Source of the DNA: Methylomarinovum caldicuralii
Lineage (GTDB): Bacteria; Pseudomonadota; Gammaproteobacteria; Methylococcales; Methylothermaceae
Reading direction: 5' to 3'
DNA: 64,000 nt
NCBI RefSeq assembly: GCF_033126985.1
Contig: NZ_AP024714.1
Location: 2,620,990-2,684,989, forward strand
The notes beneath the pieces are model-generated. The model searched no databases. It worked only from the letters and a program-made list of their open reading frames with translations, and was not told the DNA's origin. Positions 1-11,128 of this stretch are shown here, piece after piece. Position numbers and translations under genes: made by a program. The first letter of the stretch is position 1, and each line of letters opens with the position of its first letter.

Positions 1-71
1 GCCGCCAGATCCAGGGTCACTTGCGGATCCAGAGTATCCAGCGCGACTTGAATCATTACTTTTTTCGCCAT
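1..71 (-). CDS. hps: 3-hexulose-6-phosphate synthase, N-terminus only (cut by window edge)
   Basis: Only the first 23 codons are in the window. They read MAKKVMIQVALDTLD followed by PQVTLDLA. This resembles the N-terminus of 3-hexulose-6-phosphate synthase, which typically begins with a short basic stretch, then IQ-ALD-LD before the first helix of its OMPDC-type beta/alpha barrel. That enzyme condenses formaldehyde with ribulose 5-phosphate in the RuMP pathway. The start is the ATG at 69-71 (minus strand), with a GGAG about ten bases upstream. The upstream leader holds a double-hairpin structure at 119-172. The related barrel enzymes OMP decarboxylase and KGPDC are less likely alternatives. 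The call rests on about 20 residues and is tentative. Confidence 0.6.
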   Translation of the reverse strand, partial: MAKKVMIQVALDTLDPQVTLDLA

Positions 72-118
72 GATATTGCTCCACTTCAAGTTGGTTTGTG
101 TTTGTTGCCCAAAAACTC

Positions 119-172
119 AATGACTCGGACGCTCGCGTCCGTTATCGCGATCAGAAGCGATAATGAGTCATT
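119..172 (-). promoter_or_regulatory. Three-way-junction inverted repeat in the dapB-hps intergenic space
   Basis: An 8-base outer stem (119-126 with 165-172, AATGACTC/GAGTCATT) encloses two perfect hairpins placed side by side. One pairs GGACG at 127-131 with CGTCC at 136-140. The other pairs TTATCGC at 142-148 with GCGATAA at 157-163. Only two bases lie unpaired at the junction. The element sits between the dapB stop and the hps start, both on the minus strand, about 48 bases before the hps ATG. A GAGTTTTTGG stretch follows it on the minus strand. It could be the dapB terminator, an hps leader structure or a small repeat; the sequence alone does not decide. Confidence 0.65.
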
Positions 173-208
173 TGGAGAGCAGCACTTTATCGGAGAAAAG
201 CCAGAGCG

Positions 209-2169
<1,961 letters not shown>

Positions 2170-2222
2170 GATGTTTCCTCTCCTGGCTCGTTCACCAGAA
2201 GCCCTTTTGGTTTCCACTTAAA

Positions 2223-2263
2223 CGCAACAAGCCGCCGACCCAAAACGGGCCGGCGGCGTTGCG
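2223..2263 (-). terminator. Strong hairpin between dnaK and dnaJ (attenuator or partial terminator)
   Basis: On the minus strand CGCAAC and the G+C-rich arm GCCGCCGGCCC pair across a GTTTT loop with GGGTCGGCGGC and GTTGCG, interrupted only by TT. This gives a stem of about 17 pairs, followed by TTTAAG. The weak T-run suggests partial rather than full termination. That would let dnaK be expressed at a higher level than dnaJ and dapB. The structure is seen directly; its function is inferred. Confidence 0.6.
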
Positions 2264-2299
2264 TCCGCCTTAAAGCTTAGCGCAAGTTCGCGCGGCGGT

Positions 2300-4246
<1,947 letters not shown>

Positions 4247-4318
4247 TGCTTCGTTCTCCTTCGTCTGATTACCTGTTTTCTTCGGCTACTCCACTAAATG
4301 GGGCCGACCCTGTCGATT

Positions 4319-4900
4319 TCAAGCCTGCTCGTCGATGCGCGGCTGCTCCTCGGCGGGCGGCTTGGCCACCACCACCAGCGCCGGACGGATCAGGCGGTCG
4401 TTGAGGGTATAGCCTTTCTGGAACACCTTGACCACGGTGTCGGGCTCCACGCCCTTGACCGCTTCGGTGGCCATCGCCTGGTGGAAATCGGGGTTGAACT
4501 TCTCGCCGGTGGGATCGATGGCCCGGATGTTGAAGCGGTCGAAGACCGTCAGCAGCTGCTTGAGGGTCAGCTCGATGCCTTCGCGGATCTTCTCCACGTC
4601 ATCGGTTTCCACCGCCGCCTGCAGGCCCAGCTCCAGGCTGTCCACTACCGCCAGCAGCTCCTTGGCGAACTTCTCGATGGCGTATTTGCGTGCGTTGTCG
4701 AGCTCGCGCTCCATGCGCTTGCGTAGATTGTCCAGCTCAGCCTGCGCCCTGAGCAGCTTTTCCCAGTTTTCCTCGGCCTTGCGCTCGGCCGCGGCGAGCT
4801 GCTGCTTCAGGGCTTCGACATCGGCGGTCTTGTCGCCGCTTTCCGCCGGGGTTTCCGGCTCGGCCACCGCCTCGGGGGACGCTTTCTTCTCCTCGCTCAT
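4319..4900 (-). CDS. grpE: Nucleotide exchange factor GrpE
   Basis: This 193-residue protein is the ADP/ATP exchange factor for DnaK. The N-terminus is acidic and low-complexity. It is followed by a long coiled coil (EALKQQLAAAERKAEENWEKLLRAQAEL, given here by its first heptads at about residues 30-50) and the family signature near the C-terminus (FHQAMATEAVKGVEPDTVVKVFQKGY region). A GTG lies two codons earlier at 4906, but a GGAG sits five bases before the ATG at 4900, which is therefore the preferred start. It lies 38 bases after hrcA, consistent with one operon. Confidence 0.96.
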   Translation of the reverse strand: MSEEKKASPEAVAEPETPAESGDKTADVEALKQQLAAAERKAEENWEKLLRAQAELDNLRKRMERELDNARKYAIEKFAKELLAVVDSLELGLQAAVETDDVEKIREGIELTLKQLLTVFDRFNIRAIDPTGEKFNPDFHQAMATEAVKGVEPDTVVKVFQKGYTLNDRLIRPALVVVAKPPAEEQPRIDEQA

Positions 4901-4938
4901 AGTCACTCCACAATATTGCCAAAAATTTGAACCGGAAC

Positions 4939-5982
4939 TTAAGATGGGGCCGATAATTTCTGATTCAAGGCCGAACCGAGCAGTTTGGCGGTCATGTCCA
5001 CCAGGGGGATCACCCGCTCATAGTGCATCCGCGTCGGCCCGATGACGCCGATGACCCCGAGGGCCCGCTCGCCGACGTCGTAGTGACGCGCCACCAGACT
5101 GCACGACGCCAGCGGCCGGTAGCCGGATTCCTCACCGATTAAGATCTGCACCCCCTCGGCCTGGATGCATTGGTCAAGCAGATGAATCAGGTTGCGTTTC
5201 TCCTCGAACACTTCGAACAGGGAACGCAGGAGCTCGCGTTCGGCCAGTTCGTTGAACTCCATCAGGTTGGTCTGACCGGCGAGCATGAAGTCCTCTTCCA
5301 TCGCTTCGCCGCTGAACAGCGTTTGCGTCATCTCGATCAGCTGGCGCAGTTGCTCGCCGGCGGCCCGCATCTCCGTCACCAGGGTTTCGCGCACTTCGCT
5401 CAGGCGCCGACCCCGCAGCAGGGAATTGAGATAATTGGCCGCATCCTGCAGCTGGGACGGCGTCAGGGAAACCCGGGGACGGATAATGCGGTTGTGGATC
5501 TCCTGGTCGTCCGTCACCAGCACCACCAAGATCCGGCCGCCGGACAGGGGCAAAAACTCGATGTGCTGGAAGGTCAGCCGCCGCCGCTGGGGCAGGGTCA
5601 CCAGACCGGCCATGCGGGTGATGCGGGCCAGCAGCTGGGAGGCAGTTTCCAAAAGTTCCTGGGGGTCTTCCAGGACCTCGAAATCGTCCCACAGCCGCTG
5701 GATCAGTTCCTGCTCCGGCGGCTGCACGGTCAGCAGGGCATCGACGAACAGCCGATAGCCCTTCACGGTCGGCACCCGGCCGGCGGAAGTGTGCGGCGAG
5801 GTCACCAATCCCATTTCCTCGAGATCGGCCATGACGTTGCGGACCGTCGCCGGACTCAGGTTGAGTCCGGCCTCCCGGGCCAAGGCCCGCGAGCCCACCG
5901 GCTGACCTTCCTCGATGTAGCGCTCGATCAGCACCTTCAACAGGTGCTGGGCGCGGTCGGTCAATTCCAGGGACTGGGTCAT
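4939..5982 (-). CDS. hrcA: Heat-inducible transcription repressor HrcA
   Basis: The 347-residue HrcA represses heat-shock genes by binding the CIRCE inverted repeat and is itself stabilised by GroEL. The N-terminal winged helix includes SPATVRNVMADLEEMGLV and the SAGRVPTVKGYR signature near residues 60-80. The remainder is the GAF-like HrcA effector region. A GTG at 5991 inside the CIRCE is possible, but the ATG at 5982 is chosen because AGGAGGAG is eight bases upstream. It is the first gene of hrcA-grpE-dnaK-dnaJ-dapB. HrcA is patchy in gammaproteobacteria, which mostly use sigma-32 for heat shock. Confidence 0.97.
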   Translation of the reverse strand: MTQSLELTDRAQHLLKVLIERYIEEGQPVGSRALAREAGLNLSPATVRNVMADLEEMGLVTSPHTSAGRVPTVKGYRLFVDALLTVQPPEQELIQRLWDDFEVLEDPQELLETASQLLARITRMAGLVTLPQRRRLTFQHIEFLPLSGGRILVVLVTDDQEIHNRIIRPRVSLTPSQLQDAANYLNSLLRGRRLSEVRETLVTEMRAAGEQLRQLIEMTQTLFSGEAMEEDFMLAGQTNLMEFNELAERELLRSLFEVFEEKRNLIHLLDQCIQAEGVQILIGEESGYRPLASCSLVARHYDVGERALGVIGVIGPTRMHYERVIPLVDMTAKLLGSALNQKLSAPS

Positions 5983-5984
5983 GG

Positions 5985-6011
5985 TTAGCACTCCTCCTCT
6001 TCGAGTGCTGA
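5985..6011. promoter_or_regulatory. CIRCE operator (HrcA binding site)
   Basis: TTAGCACTC, nine spacer bases and GAGTGCTGA match the CIRCE consensus TTAGCACTC-N9-GAGTGCTAA with one mismatch at the final arm. The repeat lies only three bases before the hrcA ATG. Its spacer, read on the minus strand, contains the AGGAG of the hrcA ribosome binding site. The operator is therefore also part of the mRNA leader, where it can form a hairpin around the ribosome binding site. Confidence 0.95.
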
Positions 6012-6012
6012 C

Positions 6013-6041
6013 AAAGTAGCAACCTCTGGATACCCTGTCAA
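6013..6041 (-). promoter_or_regulatory. Sigma-70 type promoter of the hrcA operon
   Basis: On the minus strand TTGACA (6041-6036) is followed after exactly 17 bases by TACTTT (6018-6013), immediately upstream of the CIRCE. This placement lets HrcA block a housekeeping promoter. The nadK gene is divergent, and a TATAAT at 6053-6058 on the plus strand may be its -10 box, though no convincing -35 is seen for it. Confidence 0.75.
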
Positions 6042-6086
6042 GAAAGACCTAATATAATTGGTTTGCCTCATGGCGGTTCCATAGTA

Positions 6087-6959
6087 GTGAGCGATTATCG
6101 GTTTCGGACCATCGGCATCAGCGCCAAACCCAACGTGGAGCGGGTCGGCGAGACCGTGCGCCGTCTGTATGACGATCTGCGGCGGCGCGGGTTCACCGTG
6201 CTGCTCGATCCGGTCAGCGGGGAGATGCTCGGCAGCGGCGAAGTCCTGCCGCTGGAAGCGCTGGGCCGGCGCTGCGACGTGGTCATCGCCGTCGGCGGCG
6301 ACGGCACCCTGCTGAACACCGTGCGCGCGGTGGCGGCTCACGACACCCCGGTGATCGGCGTCAACCTGGGACGGATCGGTTTTCTGGTGGACATCTCCCC
6401 GGACGAGGTCGGCGTCCGGCTGGAGGAGATCCTCCGCGGCCGCTGCCTCACCGAGGAACGCCTGATGCTCAAAGCGCAGATTCTGCGCGACGGCCGGGTG
6501 ATCCACGAGGAACTGGCGGTCAACGAGGTCGTGGTCCACCGCTGGATCACGCCGCACATGATCGAGATCCTCACCCACATCAACGGCCGCTTCCTCAACG
6601 CCCAGCGCGCCGACGGCCTGATCGTCTCCACCCCCACCGGCTCCACCGCCTACGCCCTCTCCGGCGGCGGCCCGATTCTGCATCCGACCCTGGACGCCAT
6701 CGAACTGGTGCCGATCAACCCCCACACCCTCACCAACCGCCCCATTGTCATCGCCGGCGACAGCGAGGTGAAGATCGCCTTCGGCGCCGCCAAGGACATG
6801 CGCGCGGAGGTGACCTGCGACACCGTCTCCATCCCCGAGGTGCTGATCGACGACCACATCGTCGTCCGCAAGGCGGCAAAACCCTTCCGCCTGCTCCACC
6901 CGCTGGACTACGACTTTTTCGAGATTTTGCGGGTCAAACTCCACTGGAGCAACTGTTGA
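6087..6959 (+). CDS. nadK: NAD kinase
   Basis: The protein phosphorylates NAD to NADP with ATP or polyphosphate in the cytoplasm. The diagnostic GGDGT motif is in AVGGDGTLLNTVRA. The second family motif with the substrate-binding loop, NEVVVHR followed by TPTGSTAYALSGGGPI, is in the middle of the protein. A frame is open from TTG at 6063, but GTG at 6087 (MSDYRFRTIGISAKP) gives 290 residues, close to the 292 of E. coli NadK. The ribosome binding site is weak, so the start is not certain. It is divergent from hrcA, as often seen in proteobacteria. Confidence 0.95.
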   Translation: MSDYRFRTIGISAKPNVERVGETVRRLYDDLRRRGFTVLLDPVSGEMLGSGEVLPLEALGRRCDVVIAVGGDGTLLNTVRAVAAHDTPVIGVNLGRIGFLVDISPDEVGVRLEEILRGRCLTEERLMLKAQILRDGRVIHEELAVNEVVVHRWITPHMIEILTHINGRFLNAQRADGLIVSTPTGSTAYALSGGGPILHPTLDAIELVPINPHTLTNRPIVIAGDSEVKIAFGAAKDMRAEVTCDTVSIPEVLIDDHIVVRKAAKPFRLLHPLDYDFFEILRVKLHWSNC

Positions 6960-6986
6960 AGATGCGATTTCGTTCAGACGCACCCA

Positions 6987-7094
6987 CAGGCGGGCGGAGA
7001 GCCGGTGGCGGAGACGCGGTGAACCCATCCCTGGGTACTCGATACTCGGCCATCCAGGCCGAGTACGCTCCGCCACCGGCTCCCCACCCACCTG
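6987..7094. repeat. Dispersed palindromic repeat, copy A
   Basis: The outer arms 6987-7013 and 7068-7094 are inverted copies over 27 bases with three mismatches; the inner 15 bases (GAGCCGGTGGCGGAG) are perfect. The core between them reads GACGCGGTGAACCCATCCCTG and continues to a hairpin CTCGGCC-ATCCA-GGCCGAG. The same core, with different outer arms, is found at 49175-49276 and, inverted, at 20913-21004. Copy A lies between nadK and recN, both on the plus strand. All three arm mismatches become G-U pairs in a minus-strand RNA, which is suggestive but weak evidence for RNA folding. Confidence 0.8.
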
Positions 7095-7119
7095 CCACTG
7101 ACATCCTGGATACACACCG

Positions 7120-8787
7120 ATGCTGACCGCCCTGAGCATCCGTGACCTCGCCGTGGTCCGGCAACTGGACCTGGCGCTGGCGCCCGGTTTCACCGCCCTC
7201 ACCGGCGAAACCGGCGCCGGCAAGTCCATCCTCCTGACCGCCCTGGGACTGGCCCTGGGAGAGAAGGCCGATGCCGACCGGGTCCGCAGCGGCACCGAAC
7301 GCGCCGAGGTGATTCTGGAATTCGACCTGACCCAGGCGCCGGAAGCGGCCCGCTGGCTCGAGGACAACGATCTGGCCGCCGGCGACACCTGCCTGATCCG
7401 CCGCACCCTGGCGGTGAAGGGCCGCAGCCGCGCCTACGTCAACGACCGCCCCGTCACCCTCCAGACCCTCCAGGCGCTGGGGCACACCCTGGTGGAAATC
7501 CACGGCCAGCACGCGCATCTGCGCCTGTGCCAACCGAGCGCCCAGCGCCGGCTCCTCGACCGTCACGGCGGCAGCGAGGCGCTGGCGGCTGAAGTTGCCG
7601 AACGCTACCGGCGCTGGAAAACCTGCCACGACCGCCTCCAGGCCCTGCGCCAGCGCAGCGGTGACCAGGCCCTGCGGGAGGATTTCCTGCGCTTCCAGAT
7701 CGAGGAGCTGGAAGCAGCCCAGGTGGAAAACCTGGATTACGAGGCCCTGGTGGCCGAACACACCCGCCTGGCCAACCTCGACCGTATCCTCACCACCCTG
7801 CAGGCGCAGGTCTATGAACTCTACGAGGCCGAAGGCGCCGTGGGGGAACGGTTGGACCATGCGGTGCGGGAAATAGAAACCCTGTGCCAGTGGGCGCCGG
7901 AGCTGAGCGAAGCGCTGGAACTGCTGCGCAGTGCCCAGATCCAGCTCGACGAGGCCGGCCACAGCCTGCGCCAGCAGCGCGACGGACTGGAGGCCGACCC
8001 GGAGCGGCTGACCGAACTCGACGCCCGCCTCGGTCAGCTCCACGACCTGGCCCGCAAACACCAAATCAAACCCGAGGAACTACCGGGACACCTGAAGGCG
8101 ATGCGCGCCGAACTGCACGCGCTCACCCACCAGGAGCAACAGGTCGCAGAGCTGGAGGCGCAACTGCATGTCCTCGAGCAGGACTATCGCCGCCAGGCCG
8201 TGCAGCTAAGCGCCCGGCGCCAGCGTCATGCGCAGGCGTTGAGCGAACGGATCACCGGGCTGATGCAGGAACTGGGCATGCCCCACGGGGAATTTTCCAT
8301 CACCGTGAGCAGCGAACCGGAGGCCGAACCCCGTCCCGAAGGGCTGGACCGGATCGCGTTTCTGGTCACCACCAATCCGGGATTGCCGCCGCGCCCCCTG
8401 GCCAAGGTCGCCTCCGGCGGGGAGCTATCACGCCTGAGCCTGGCGATCCAGGTGGCCTGCAGCGAGACCCGCCCCGTGCCGACCCTGGTGTTCGACGAGG
8501 TGGACACCGGCATCGGCGGCGGGGTGGCCCAGATCGTCGGCCGCCGCCTGCGCGAGCTGGGCGGCGACCGCCAGATCCTCTGCGTCACCCACTTGCCCCA
8601 GGTTGCGGCCCAGGCCCATCACCACCTGCAGGTGCGCAAACAGGTGCGTAGCGGCCGGAGCGAAACCGAAGTCACCCTGTTGCGCGGGAAACAGCGCCGC
8701 GAGGAGATCGCCCGCATGCTCGGCGGTCTGGAGATCACCCCCCAAACCCTGGCCCATGCCGAGGAGATGCTGCAGTGGAACCACTGA
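7120..8787 (+). CDS. recN: DNA repair protein RecN
   Basis: The 555-residue SMC-like ATPase acts in recombinational double-strand break repair. Walker A is TGETGAGKS (about residues 27-35). Long coiled-coil arms rich in Leu, Glu and Arg fill residues 150-370. The C-terminal ABC half has the signature KVASGGELSRLSLA and the Walker B VFDEVDTGIGGG, then CVTHLPQVA. The length equals the family norm (about 553). It starts just after repeat copy A and its last codons overlap the aguA start, so the two may be translated together. Confidence 0.98.
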   Translation: MLTALSIRDLAVVRQLDLALAPGFTALTGETGAGKSILLTALGLALGEKADADRVRSGTERAEVILEFDLTQAPEAARWLEDNDLAAGDTCLIRRTLAVKGRSRAYVNDRPVTLQTLQALGHTLVEIHGQHAHLRLCQPSAQRRLLDRHGGSEALAAEVAERYRRWKTCHDRLQALRQRSGDQALREDFLRFQIEELEAAQVENLDYEALVAEHTRLANLDRILTTLQAQVYELYEAEGAVGERLDHAVREIETLCQWAPELSEALELLRSAQIQLDEAGHSLRQQRDGLEADPERLTELDARLGQLHDLARKHQIKPEELPGHLKAMRAELHALTHQEQQVAELEAQLHVLEQDYRRQAVQLSARRQRHAQALSERITGLMQELGMPHGEFSITVSSEPEAEPRPEGLDRIAFLVTTNPGLPPRPLAKVASGGELSRLSLAIQVACSETRPVPTLVFDEVDTGIGGGVAQIVGRRLRELGGDRQILCVTHLPQVAAQAHHHLQVRKQVRSGRSETEVTLLRGKQRREEIARMLGGLEITPQTLAHAEEMLQWNH

Positions 8788-9818
8788 GGCTGCCCGCCGA
8801 ATGGGAACCCCAAGGCTTCGTCCTGCTCGCCTGGCCATCGCCGGAGGGGGACTTCGCCCCCTGGCTGGAGCAGGTGGAGGACAGCTACCGCCGCACCGTG
8901 GTCGCCATCAGCCGCCACCAGGACGTGGTCATCGTCTGCGAGGACGGCTTCCACCGGCGCCACATCCGCGAGCGCCTGGGCGATGAACCGGTGGGGGCGC
9001 GGGTCCATTTCGTCCAGGCGCCCTACCAGGACGTCTGGGTGCGCGACACCGCCCCCCTGGCGGTGTTCCGCCACGGGAAACCGGAGCTGGCGGACTTCCG
9101 CTTCAACGGCTGGGGCGGCAAATATCCCAGCCGCCTCGACGACGCCCTCGGGGTGCGGCTCCACCGCCAGGGAGTGTTCGACGCCGCCCCCTACCGCCGC
9201 ATCGACTGGGTGCTGGAGGGCGGCAGCGTGGAAACCGACGGCCGCGGCACCCTGCTGGCGACCCGCAGCTCGATCCAGAATCCCAACCGCAACCCCGATC
9301 CGGAAAAAGCCGAGGCCATCCTTCGCGCCCATCTGGGGCTGCGGCGGTTTCTGTGGCTCGACCACGGCCATCTGGAGGGCGACGACACCGACGGCCACAT
9401 CGACACCCTGGCGCGTTTCTGCGACCACGACACCATCGTCTATCAGGGCTGCGACGATCCGGCCGATCCCCACTACGAACCCCTGCAGGCCATGGCCGCC
9501 CAGCTGCGGACCTTCCACACCCCTTTTGGCCGTCCCTACGAGCTGCTTCCCCTGCCGCTGCCGCGGCCGATTCACAACCAGGAAAACCGCCGCCTGCCGG
9601 CTTCTTACGCCAATTTCCTCATCATCAACGGCGCGGTGCTGGTGCCGCAGTACGACGATCCGGCCGACCCGGAAGCCGTCTCCCGCCTGAAGGCGCTGTT
9701 TCCGCAGCGGGAGATCATCCCCATCCCCGCCCGCGCCCTCATCCACCAGTACGGCAGTCTCCACTGCATGACCATGAACTATCCGCAACCGCTTGCCCCG
9801 GGAGTCGAGCATGCCTGA
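8775..9818 (+). CDS. aguA: Agmatine deiminase
   Basis: This enzyme converts agmatine to N-carbamoylputrescine plus ammonia, the middle step of the arginine-decarboxylase route to putrescine. The 347-residue protein carries the guanidino-modifying fold: DVWVRDTAP (about residues 79-87), the GGS-E motif (LEGGSVETDG), the catalytic histidine region GH followed by DTDGHIDTLARF, and the nucleophilic Cys near the C-terminus in GSLHCMTMNYP. It starts with GTG inside the end of recN (13-base overlap), and its stop overlaps the aguB start. It could be annotated simply as a porphyromonas-type peptidylarginine deiminase family member, but the aguB neighbour supports agmatine. Confidence 0.9.
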   Translation: MEPLRLPAEWEPQGFVLLAWPSPEGDFAPWLEQVEDSYRRTVVAISRHQDVVIVCEDGFHRRHIRERLGDEPVGARVHFVQAPYQDVWVRDTAPLAVFRHGKPELADFRFNGWGGKYPSRLDDALGVRLHRQGVFDAAPYRRIDWVLEGGSVETDGRGTLLATRSSIQNPNRNPDPEKAEAILRAHLGLRRFLWLDHGHLEGDDTDGHIDTLARFCDHDTIVYQGCDDPADPHYEPLQAMAAQLRTFHTPFGRPYELLPLPLPRPIHNQENRRLPASYANFLIINGAVLVPQYDDPADPEAVSRLKALFPQREIIPIPARALIHQYGSLHCMTMNYPQPLAPGVEHA

Positions 9819-10698
9819 AACGATCCGCATCGCCGCCGTTCAGCAGTCCTGTCTCGGCGGGCACGAGGAAAATCTGCGCCGCCTCAGCGACGCCACCCGC
9901 AAAGCCGCCGCCGAAAGGGCTGACCTGGTGATCTGGCCGGAATTGCACAACGGCCCCTATTTCTGCCAGACCGAAAACCCGGCGTTGTTCGATCTGGCGG
10001 AAACCATCCCCGGCCCCAGTACCGAAACCGTGGGGCGCTTGGCGGCGGAATTGCAGATCGTCATCGTCGCCTCCCTGTTCGAAAGACGGGCGCCCGGGCT
10101 TTATCACAATACCGCCGTGGTCTTCGAGCGCGACGGCAATATCGCCGGAAAATACCGCAAAATGCATATTCCCGACGACCCGGGCTTTTACGAAAAATTC
10201 TATTTCACCCCGGGCGACATCGGATTCAAACCGATTCCGACTTCAGTGGGGAAACTGGGCGTACTGGTATGCTGGGATCAATGGTATCCGGAGGCGGCAC
10301 GGCTGATGGCGCTGGCCGGTGCCGACATTCTGATCTATCCCACCGCCATCGGCTGGGATCCGCGCGATGACGAAGAAGAAAAACGCCGGCACCTGGAAGC
10401 CTGGCGGTTGATTCAGCGCAGCCATGCGGTGGCCAACGGCCTGCCGGTGGTCAGCTGCAACCGCATCGGACTGGAGCCGGATCCCAGTGGCCAGACGCCC
10501 GGTATCGATTTCTGGGGTCATAGTTTCATATGCGGCCCCCAGGGGGAATATCTGGCCCAAGCCGAAACCGAAGAAACCCTCGTTGTAACCCAGGTGGATT
10601 TTGCCCGCACCGAAAAGATACGCCGGATCTGGCCCTATCTGCGCGACCGGCGTATCGACGCCTACGAGGGCCTGACCCGGCGTTGGCTGGATGACTGA
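9811..10698 (+). CDS. aguB: N-carbamoylputrescine amidase
   Basis: This nitrilase-superfamily enzyme hydrolyses N-carbamoylputrescine to putrescine, CO2 and ammonia. The Glu-Lys-Cys triad is visible in IWPELHNGPYFCQ, in KYRKMHIPDDPGFYEKFYF and in VCWDQWYPEAARL. The start ATG at 9811 (MPETIRIAAVQQ) is chosen over 9793 because it lies within an 8-base overlap with aguA and has a GGGAG upstream; it gives 295 residues, normal for the family. Together aguA and aguB make putrescine from agmatine. No speA-type arginine decarboxylase is in the window. Confidence 0.93.
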   Translation: MPETIRIAAVQQSCLGGHEENLRRLSDATRKAAAERADLVIWPELHNGPYFCQTENPALFDLAETIPGPSTETVGRLAAELQIVIVASLFERRAPGLYHNTAVVFERDGNIAGKYRKMHIPDDPGFYEKFYFTPGDIGFKPIPTSVGKLGVLVCWDQWYPEAARLMALAGADILIYPTAIGWDPRDDEEEKRRHLEAWRLIQRSHAVANGLPVVSCNRIGLEPDPSGQTPGIDFWGHSFICGPQGEYLAQAETEETLVVTQVDFARTEKIRRIWPYLRDRRIDAYEGLTRRWLDD

Positions 10699-10704
10699 GC
10701 GCGG

Positions 10705-11064
10705 TCAGTCGCGGATGCGGAATTCCTCCCTGTCGTGGCCGGCTTCCACCAGCTCCCGCAACCAGCGCGGCATCTGGCCCCGGCCGCTCCAGGTCAATTC
10801 CGGATTTTCCGGATGGCGGTATTTGGGGGCCACCTTCCCTCTCCGCAGGGAAGCCCGCGGCGCTTCCTCGGCTTTTCCCTTCACCCGGAAGGAAACCTCC
10901 AGACCCACGGCGGCCGCCATTTCCCGAATTTTGCGCTTTACTTCCTCGCGCTGTTCCCTTTGTTTCTGCTCGAGGGTTTTCTCCGCCTCTTCGATCATTT
11001 TCTGCAGTTCCTCGGCAGACAGCGCTTTGAGTTTCTCCGTGATGTTTTCCACTGGCATTTCCAT
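10705..11064 (-). CDS. H-NS family nucleoid-associated protein
   Basis: The 119-residue protein has an N-terminal helical, highly charged oligomerisation region (EELQKMIEEAEKTLEQKQRE) and a C-terminal H-NS DNA-binding domain recognisable by PKYRHPENPELTWSGRGQMPRWL. The start at 11064 (MEMPVENITEKL) has GAGGA eight bases upstream; the frame is open ten more codons. It probably silences A+T-rich or foreign DNA. It converges with aguB (7 bases between the stops) and diverges from the secreted rhodanese-like gene. Confidence 0.88.
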   Translation of the reverse strand: MEMPVENITEKLKALSAEELQKMIEEAEKTLEQKQREQREEVKRKIREMAAAVGLEVSFRVKGKAEEAPRASLRRGKVAPKYRHPENPELTWSGRGQMPRWLRELVEAGHDREEFRIRD

Positions 11065-11128
11065 GAGTCGATTCCTCAAGAACGATTTGAACATTTCATC
11101 GCCGCTAATTATAGCTTAGTTTCAAGAA

